DNA from: Planctomycetota bacterium
GTDB lineage: Bacteria; Planctomycetota; J058; JARGOJ01
Length of the DNA stretch: 5,972 nucleotides
NCBI GenBank assembly: GCA_029210225.1
Contig: JARGOJ010000321.1
Span: 1 to 5,972, forward strand
Direction of reading: 5' to 3'
Each line of letters begins with the position of its first letter. The stretch's first letter is position 1. This document shows positions 1-3,702 of this stretch, piece after piece. The notes below the pieces were generated by a model. It was not told the DNA's origin, made no database searches, and saw only the letters and a list, made by a program, of their open reading frames with translations. The position numbers and the translations under genes are program-made.

Positions 1-991
1 GACCGCCGTAGATAAAGTAGGTCGGCGGCGACTCATAGTTGCGACGAGGAACCAAATGACGTTCTTGCTTGAGCTCTATCTTGAGGTCGAGGCGCTCACC
101 TTTTCTCAAGACTTTGACGGGGAGTTCATCCCCAATGAAATGATCTCCAAGCACAACATTAAATCGGGTCCGATAGCGGTCAAGATACTGAACTGTGCCG
201 TTGGACGAGATCTTCAAGCCGTCAATTTCTAGAAGGGCGTCGCCAATCTCTAGAGTACCCGAAGCAGAGCCGCCGTTCTGCACGCCTGTGATTAAGATGC
301 CGGTCTCTCCTTTTTCTAAACCAGCGCGGGCTCTTAGTAAAGGATTCTCAAGGCTTTGAGTCCGAATGCTCAAACCTGGGATCTTGCTTGGATGCCCGAG
401 TTTAATCCCCTCAAGGAACTTTCTAATGATCGGGGCAGGGACTAACTCGCCGATGGCCTTGGCGTTTTTCAGGGTTTGAAACGCAATACCAGCGACCTTA
501 CCGTCCTTGAAGACCGGGCCGCCGCTGTTTCCTTTATTGATGGCCGCGTCGACGGTGACGGCGAGGAGATGCCGCTGAGAGTGGCTGTAACGTTGAACTT
601 CGACCCTTGAAACGACACCCTCTGTGATAGAAATCTCCTCGCCTCCAACAGGATAGCCCACGACGGAGACCCGGTCACGAAGCTCGGGGAGATCTCCGAG
701 GTCGAGGATTTCAACTCCATCCATAAATGCGGGATGGTCGATCGATAAGAGGGCGAGGTCGCAGTCGTGGCTGATGGCTTCGACCTTGGCGATGGCTTTG
801 TTTGGGTCGGCGACTTTTTGAACTTGGACAAAGGTCGCGTTCGCTACGACGTGGGCGCCGGTGAGCACTTTACCGGGAGCGATGACAACTCCCGATCCGG
901 TGCCTCGGGACGGGGTGCGAGCTTGCCAAGGGCTCTCAAAGTCAGGGCGTTGGCAGGTCGCGAAAATTCGGACAACGGACGAATAGGCCAT
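1..991 (-). CDS. DEG9-like trypsin-fold serine protease with PDZ domain (partial, C-terminus off the left edge)
   Basis: This is probably an ATP-independent serine endoprotease of the DegP/HtrA superfamily. The first 330 codons are present, and the frame stays open to the window edge. The catalytic triad is visible: His47 in TGAHVV, Asp78 in HDCDLALL and Ser156 in GNSGGP. The protease domain spans about residues 3-195 and a PDZ domain about 200-305. The window ends just after SPPTYFIYGG, where a second PDZ-like region usually begins. The flavour is that of plant DEG9 and its bacterial relatives: an 'RPDFESPWQ' N-terminus, 'VVGYPVGGEEISITEGVVSR' before the active serine, and 'PPTYFI' after the PDZ. 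This assignment is from memory of the family. The start is ATG at 991. A GTG at 1006 is the only useful alternative because an in-frame TAA lies at 1010-1012. Neither start leaves room for a signal peptide and neither has a good Shine-Dalgarno. The product is therefore either cytoplasmic or uses an unrecognised start. It is separated from the upstream genes by the 1101-1135 hairpin. Confidence 0.9.
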   Translation of the reverse strand, partial: MAYSSVVRIFATCQRPDFESPWQARTPSRGTGSGVVIAPGKVLTGAHVVANATFVQVQKVADPNKAIAKVEAISHDCDLALLSIDHPAFMDGVEILDLGDLPELRDRVSVVGYPVGGEEISITEGVVSRVEVQRYSHSQRHLLAVTVDAAINKGNSGGPVFKDGKVAGIAFQTLKNAKAIGELVPAPIIRKFLEGIKLGHPSKIPGLSIRTQSLENPLLRARAGLEKGETGILITGVQNGGSASGTLEIGDALLEIDGLKISSNGTVQYLDRYRTRFNVVLGDHFIGDELPVKVLRKGERLDLKIELKQERHLVPRRNYESPPTYFIYGG

Positions 992-1100
992 ATTTTGAGG
1001 CGTCACTTCTTAGTCTTGAGTTTTGATGGCTGATAAAGATACACAAATTGATTGGGCTGCGAGGAGAGGGAGGGAATTGAAAGCACGATCAAAGACGAGA

Positions 1101-1135
1101 AAACGCCGCCTCGAAGTCTCTCAAAGGCGGCGTTT
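1101..1135 (-). terminator. Rho-independent terminator-like hairpin
   Basis: A perfect 10-bp inverted repeat (AAACGCCGCC at 1101-1110 and GGCGGCGTTT at 1126-1135) encloses a 15-base loop. On the minus strand the GC-rich stem is followed by TTTT and then a further pyrimidine-rich stretch (CTCGTCTTTG), which suits intrinsic termination of leftward transcription. It lies about 115 bases past the stop of the cysteine-rich gene and about 110 bases before the protease start, so it most likely ends the FHA/Cys-rich unit. A smaller hairpin (CCTCT/AGAGG, 1227-1240) sits between the stop codon and this structure and is too weak to call on its own. On the plus strand the stem is followed by TTTCCGTG, a poorer U-tract, so bidirectional action is less likely. 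Confidence 0.75.
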
Positions 1136-1249
1136 CCGTGAGTCATTTATGAGAGTGCTTCGGACGGCTTCTTGGCGAGACATATAAAGGCTCGGCAGGA
1201 TACGTCATGGAAGCAGACTGAAGCGTCCTCTGACGAGAGGAAGCGGGGA

Positions 1250-1846
1250 TTAGTGCTTCTTCTTGACGGGGACCGCGCAGCCGCCTTTACCTTTACAAGC
1301 ATTCTTTCCAGCGCAGGCGTGTCCCACCTTGCAGGAGCCTTTGCCTTTACAGGCATTCTTTCCCTTGCAAGCGTGGGAGGCGCTTTTACAGCCGCCCTTG
1401 CCTTTACAGACGTTCTTTCCCTTGCAGGCGTGTCCTGTCTTGCAGCCGCCTAGTCCCTTACAGCGGTTCTTTCCCTTGCAGGAGTGACGGGTTTTCGCTG
1501 AAGCGCAGCCACCTTTTCCCTTGCAAGCGTTCTTTCCCTTGCAGGCGTGTCCGGTCTTGCAGGCGCCCTTGCCTTTACAGGCATTCTTTCCCTTGCAGGC
1601 GTGGGAGGCCGTTTTACATCCGCCCTTACCTTTACAAGCGTTTTTACCTTTGCAGGCGTGTCCTGTTTTACAGTTCCCAAGTCCCTTGCAGGCGTTTTTA
1701 CCTCTGCAGATATGGAGCTGAGCCTTTTTCTTGCCTTTCTTAGACTTTTTTCCATCCTGGGCGAGAGCGGCGGTTGGGCTGGCGAGGATGCCGGCGACCG
1801 CAGAGGCAACGAATTTGCTGAAATCACGTCGGTTTAGCTCTGTCAT
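1250..1846 (-). CDS. Exported cysteine-rich protein of four tandem six-Cys blocks, bufferin (BufA2)-like
   Basis: The product has 198 residues. Residues 1-30 look like a Tat signal: NRRDFSK (residues 5-11, compare S/TRRxFLK), a mild hydrophobic stretch (12-28) and an ALA-Q cleavage site near 29. A lysine-rich linker follows (31-42). Residues 45-190 form four blocks (45-77, 82-114, 121-153, 158-190). Each follows HxC-x5-C-x5-C-x3-HxC-x5-C-x5-C and is built of HACKGKNACKGKGGC-type repeats. All 24 cysteines obey 6-residue spacing inside blocks, with gaps of 7, 9 and 7 between blocks. The tail ends KKKH. A block resembles the core of BufA2-type bufferins, copper-binding peptides modified by MNIO (DUF692) enzymes; this family link is recalled, not searched. 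Bufferins normally hold one such unit, so four is odd. Metal or thiol buffering in the periplasm is inference. The ATG at 1846 has a weak GAAAGA Shine-Dalgarno 6 bases upstream and lies 15 bases after the FHA stop, so the two are probably cotranscribed. No bufB/bufC partner is in view. Confidence 0.88.
   Translation of the reverse strand: MTELNRRDFSKFVASAVAGILASPTAALAQDGKKSKKGKKKAQLHICRGKNACKGLGNCKTGHACKGKNACKGKGGCKTASHACKGKNACKGKGACKTGHACKGKNACKGKGGCASAKTRHSCKGKNRCKGLGGCKTGHACKGKNVCKGKGGCKSASHACKGKNACKGKGSCKVGHACAGKNACKGKGGCAVPVKKKH
1277..1714 (-). repeat. Four tandem 99-bp coding repeats (six-Cys blocks)
   Basis: The coding repeats lie at 1616-1714, 1505-1603, 1388-1486 and 1277-1375. Each 99-bp block encodes two 15-residue HxCxGKNxCKGxGxC half-repeats joined by three residues. 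Spacers between blocks are 12, 18 and 12 bases. Aligned by eye, the blocks at 1277-1375 and 1505-1603 differ at about 14 of 99 positions, so similarity is visible in the DNA as well as the protein. This suggests expansion by duplication of a whole six-Cys block, itself an older duplication of a half-repeat. Confidence 0.9.
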
Positions 1847-1861
1847 AGGGAATCTTTCTGT

Positions 1862-2443
1862 TTAGAACCGACGGAGATCTAGTCCGTCGGAGGTTTCATT
1901 GGCGAGTCGTTCTGAATACTCTTTTGATTTGCGTTTGAGTTGCGCGTAAAAGCGCTCGGGGGTCAGGAAGCGATACCAGTGGCCACCAAAGGTCATGAAG
2001 GACGAGGTGCCAAGCTCCGTTTTCCCGGGGTGACGGGCGACTTTAATGCGTTTGTTGTGATGGATATCGTAGAGCGTTGTGCCGTTCTTTGAACCGAGAT
2101 CGCTAATGTACCAGGACACCCCGCACTTGTGGATAAGCGCATGACGTCGCGAGATCTGAGGGTCGTTGAGGGTGAGCTCCAAGTTTTTGGAGCGGCCGAT
2201 ATACAAGCCCTCACCCTGACCACGATCGCTCTGAGAGCCTGGCTTGTAGACAGTCACAAGGTCGGTGTTGTCAATGCGAATGGTCCCCGAAATCATGGCG
2301 TCGGTGGTATCGAGGTTCTTGATTTCAGAGAGCGTGAGGAGTAGGGGGAAAGGGACCGTTTGGGAGAGGTTTTCCCTGGTGAGGCCGCCCATGGCGAAGT
2401 CTAGAAAGTAACTTGTCAGGATACGCCGACTGGCTTCGGTCAC
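1862..2443 (-). CDS. FHA-domain protein
   Basis: The product is a 193-residue protein with one forkhead-associated domain at about residues 78-155. FHA domains bind phosphothreonine peptides and usually act downstream of Ser/Thr kinases. The signature residues are all present: GR in YIGRS (83-84), SRRHA (98-102) and DLGSKNGT (115-122), including the Asn120-Gly121 pair. The first 77 residues have no recognised domain, and the last 35 are charged and probably helical. No signal peptide or membrane segment is seen, so a cytoplasmic location is expected. The start is GTG at 2443, favoured by an AAGGAA Shine-Dalgarno 9 bases upstream. A downstream in-frame ATG (residue 18) would lose the N-terminus and has no comparable site. 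It is the first gene of a two-gene unit with the Cys-rich protein (15-base gap). The preceding HEAT gene ends 98 bases upstream behind a hairpin, so read-through from there is possible. The phosphorylated partner is not in this window. Confidence 0.93.
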   Translation of the reverse strand: MTEASRRILTSYFLDFAMGGLTRENLSQTVPFPLLLTLSEIKNLDTTDAMISGTIRIDNTDLVTVYKPGSQSDRGQGEGLYIGRSKNLELTLNDPQISRRHALIHKCGVSWYISDLGSKNGTTLYDIHHNKRIKVARHPGKTELGTSSFMTFGGHWYRFLTPERFYAQLKRKSKEYSERLANETSDGLDLRRF

Positions 2444-2452
2444 GGTTCACGG

Positions 2453-2458
2453 TTCCTT
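2453..2458 (-). promoter_or_regulatory. Ribosome binding site supporting the GTG start of the FHA gene
   Basis: The minus strand reads AAGGAA 9 bases before the GTG at 2443. This is the best Shine-Dalgarno match in the stretch and decides the GTG start. No convincing -35/-10 pair was found in the 98-base gap upstream; candidates there match the consensus at only about half the positions. Confidence 0.6.
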
Positions 2459-2535
2459 AATAGCACTCTCATGGAAGAAGAGCCTACAAGCAACGTAGAC
2501 GAATGAGTGACGAACTGCAACGGTCTCTTTCAAGG

Positions 2536-2574
2536 AAAGCCCTAGCTTTGACCTTTTATCAAAGAAAGGGCTTT
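2536..2574 (-). terminator. Nested hairpin overlapping the stop of the HEAT-repeat gene
   Basis: An outer stem AAAGCCCT/AGGGCTTT (2536-2543 with 2567-2574) and an inner stem CTTTGA/TCAAAG (2546-2551 with 2559-2564) are separated by a 2x2 internal loop and close on a 7-base loop. The TAG stop (2542-2544) lies within it, so the last codons of the gene form part of the stem. The downstream minus-strand tract (TTTCCTTG) is a poor U-run, so this may be a weak terminator, an attenuator or a 3'-end stabiliser rather than a full stop. Confidence 0.5.
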
Positions 2575-3525
2575 ACGGACGTCCGCAGCGAGCGGGCTCT
2601 CTCCTTGCGCGGCTTCAAGGGCGGGAATAGCCGCTTTGGCTTTGGGGCCAATCTGCCCTAAAGAAATCACGCAGGCCTTTCGTAGCTTGTCTTTTTGAAC
2701 TTTCCGGGCGCTTCCATAGGGGAGGGCGGGGTTGTAGCTCTCGGTGATCGTCTCTCCGAGAATCCTGGCGAGGGTGTCAACGCTCCCCACAGCGGCCTCG
2801 CCAAAGAGCCCCAGGGCCTCAGCAGCGCGCTGGCGGTCTGCGTCGATCTTCTTGTCGTCAGCGAGGACCTCGTCGAGCAGCTTCACCAAGCTTGCATCTT
2901 TGAAGCCGAGGCTGATTAGGGTGATAGACGCTTCGATTTTTATATCGAGGTCGTCTTCTTCGAGGGCCTTGCGGAGCAGCTTATCGACGCCTTTGGCTTT
3001 ACCCAAACCAATTTTTGCGAGGGTCCGCATAGCGGCTTTGCGAAGTCCCTTGTCTTTTTCTTTGAGGATTTTTGCGATTGATGGCGCGGCGAGGTCGGCG
3101 TTCTTACCGACGCTGGCGATGGCATCGAGGGCAACCATACGAACATCGATCTTCTTGTGTTTTGTGGCGAGCTTGACGAGGACGCTGAGGGCTTTGGGGG
3201 ACTCAACGGCGATCTTGCCGATCGTGTCGAGGGCCGAGCTTTGGATGTTCGCACGGCGGGATCCTAAGAGCCGTTGGAGGTTGGGAAGGGCCATCTCGGC
3301 CTTGCCACCGTAGTCTCCAAGCGCCCGCAAAGACTCCATCATCTTTTCAAGACCTTTGCCACGGCCTCGTCCTCGAAGATTGTTCATGTGAGTCCGAATC
3401 TCAGCGGCTTCGGTCTGAGTTGGCTTCGGAGCCACCATGCGCTTTTTCTTCTTCTTGCCGGTGCCCGCCATGACGACGGAGGGGAGGGCTATGGCGAGAA
3501 CGGCGACGAGCAAGAATCTTCTCAT
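2542..3525 (-). CDS. Exported HEAT-repeat protein
   Basis: The product has 327 residues. A Sec signal peptide is clear: MRRF, a hydrophobic core (residues 4-18) and a VMA-G cleavage site after residue 20. A strongly basic stretch follows (GTGKKKKKRM, 21-30), then a linker. From about residue 58 to the end it is an all-helical array of roughly seven HEAT/PBS-lyase-type repeats: about 61-91, 92-125, 126-158, 159-194, 195-226, 229-262 and 279-310. The repeated core reads like 'VRMVALDAIASVGKNADLAAPSIAKIL'-type helices, with conserved A, L, I and G positions. Such arrays are protein-binding scaffolds, and no catalytic motif is seen. A longer loop (about 262-280) interrupts the last repeats. The start is ATG at 3525 with a weak GAAAGA site 6 bases upstream, the same arrangement as the Cys-rich gene. 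It is transcribed divergently from the amidase gene. The localisation is inferred as periplasmic or extracellular; there is no lipobox cysteine. The partner is unknown. Confidence 0.92.
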   Translation of the reverse strand: MRRFLLVAVLAIALPSVVMAGTGKKKKKRMVAPKPTQTEAAEIRTHMNNLRGRGRGKGLEKMMESLRALGDYGGKAEMALPNLQRLLGSRRANIQSSALDTIGKIAVESPKALSVLVKLATKHKKIDVRMVALDAIASVGKNADLAAPSIAKILKEKDKGLRKAAMRTLAKIGLGKAKGVDKLLRKALEEDDLDIKIEASITLISLGFKDASLVKLLDEVLADDKKIDADRQRAAEALGLFGEAAVGSVDTLARILGETITESYNPALPYGSARKVQKDKLRKACVISLGQIGPKAKAAIPALEAAQGESPLAADVRKALSLIKGQS

Positions 3526-3537
3526 GGTGTGTCTTTC

Positions 3538-3543
3538 ATTATA
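3538..3543 (-). promoter_or_regulatory. Candidate -10 element for the HEAT-repeat gene
   Basis: The minus strand carries a perfect TATAAT only 12 bases before the ATG at 3525. No TTGACA-like element is found at the right spacing (the position reads CGTTCT). Initiation here would give a leader of about six bases and would remove most of the GAAAGA site. It is either a nearly leaderless promoter or a chance match. Confidence 0.25.
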
Positions 3544-3594
3544 GATAAGAGATCTGCCCTAGAACGCAGATGAGGTCTCGGGGTTTCGTTGGCA

Positions 3595-3604
3595 TTTTCG
3601 AAAA
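3595..3604. promoter_or_regulatory. Perfect palindrome in the divergent intergenic region (possible operator)
   Basis: TTTTCGAAAA, a perfect 10-base palindrome, lies near the middle of the 177-base gap between the divergent HEAT and amidase genes, next to an A-rich run (3601-3625). The position would suit a shared regulator site. No known operator family is recognised and a chance occurrence is possible. An imperfect neighbour (ATCTGC/GCAGAT, about 3552-3571) is also present. Confidence 0.2.
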
Positions 3605-3670
3605 GAGAAAAGATTTCAAAAAAATGACAATACCCTGCACGACAGACGCTTTTTCCCGGCTATGGACAAT

Positions 3671-3676
3671 TATAAC
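3671..3676 (+). promoter_or_regulatory. Candidate -10 element for the amidase gene
   Basis: TATAAC lies 26 bases before the ATG at 3703, giving a predicted start site near 3683 and a short leader that still contains the Shine-Dalgarno site. The -35 position (about 3648-3653, GCTTTT) matches the consensus poorly, so the call is weak. Confidence 0.3.
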
Positions 3677-3686
3677 GCCCGTTATT

Positions 3687-3693
3687 GGAAGGA
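3687..3693 (+). promoter_or_regulatory. Ribosome binding site of the amidase gene
   Basis: GGAAGGA lies 9 bases before the ATG at 3703. It fixes this start, which opens directly into a signal peptide, over the out-of-frame ATG at 3707. Confidence 0.75.
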
Positions 3694-3702
3694 CTCAAGA
3701 AA

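Noticed and set aside
469..1033. Open frames at 469-831 (minus) and 767-1033 (plus)
   Set aside because: Both are shadows of the protease gene, which has the complete catalytic triad in another frame that stays open to the window edge.
1277..1714. Regular repeats considered as a CRISPR array
   Set aside because: The repeats are contiguous, in frame, of protein-coding period (99 bp) and without unique spacers. They encode the Cys-rich blocks.
1172..1837. Several plus-strand open frames antisense to the Cys-rich gene, with repetitive PLQAFFPLQAC-like or AFTGILSLAGV-like translations
   Set aside because: They are complements of the 99-bp coding repeats. The repetition comes from the minus-strand gene, which has a signal peptide, a perfect Cys register and operon context.
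1149..2472. Perfect 11-bp inverted pair (ATGAGAGTGCT at 1149-1159, AGCACTCTCAT at 2462-2472) flanking the FHA/Cys-rich unit, resembling mobile-element ends
   Set aside because: A few 11-mer matches are expected by chance in 6 kb. The match does not extend, and there is no transposase or target-site duplication.
2744..3313. 189-codon plus-strand open frame opposite the HEAT-repeat gene
   Set aside because: Its Arg/Ser/Ala-rich, low-complexity translation has no motif. The opposite strand encodes a clear signal peptide and HEAT repeats.
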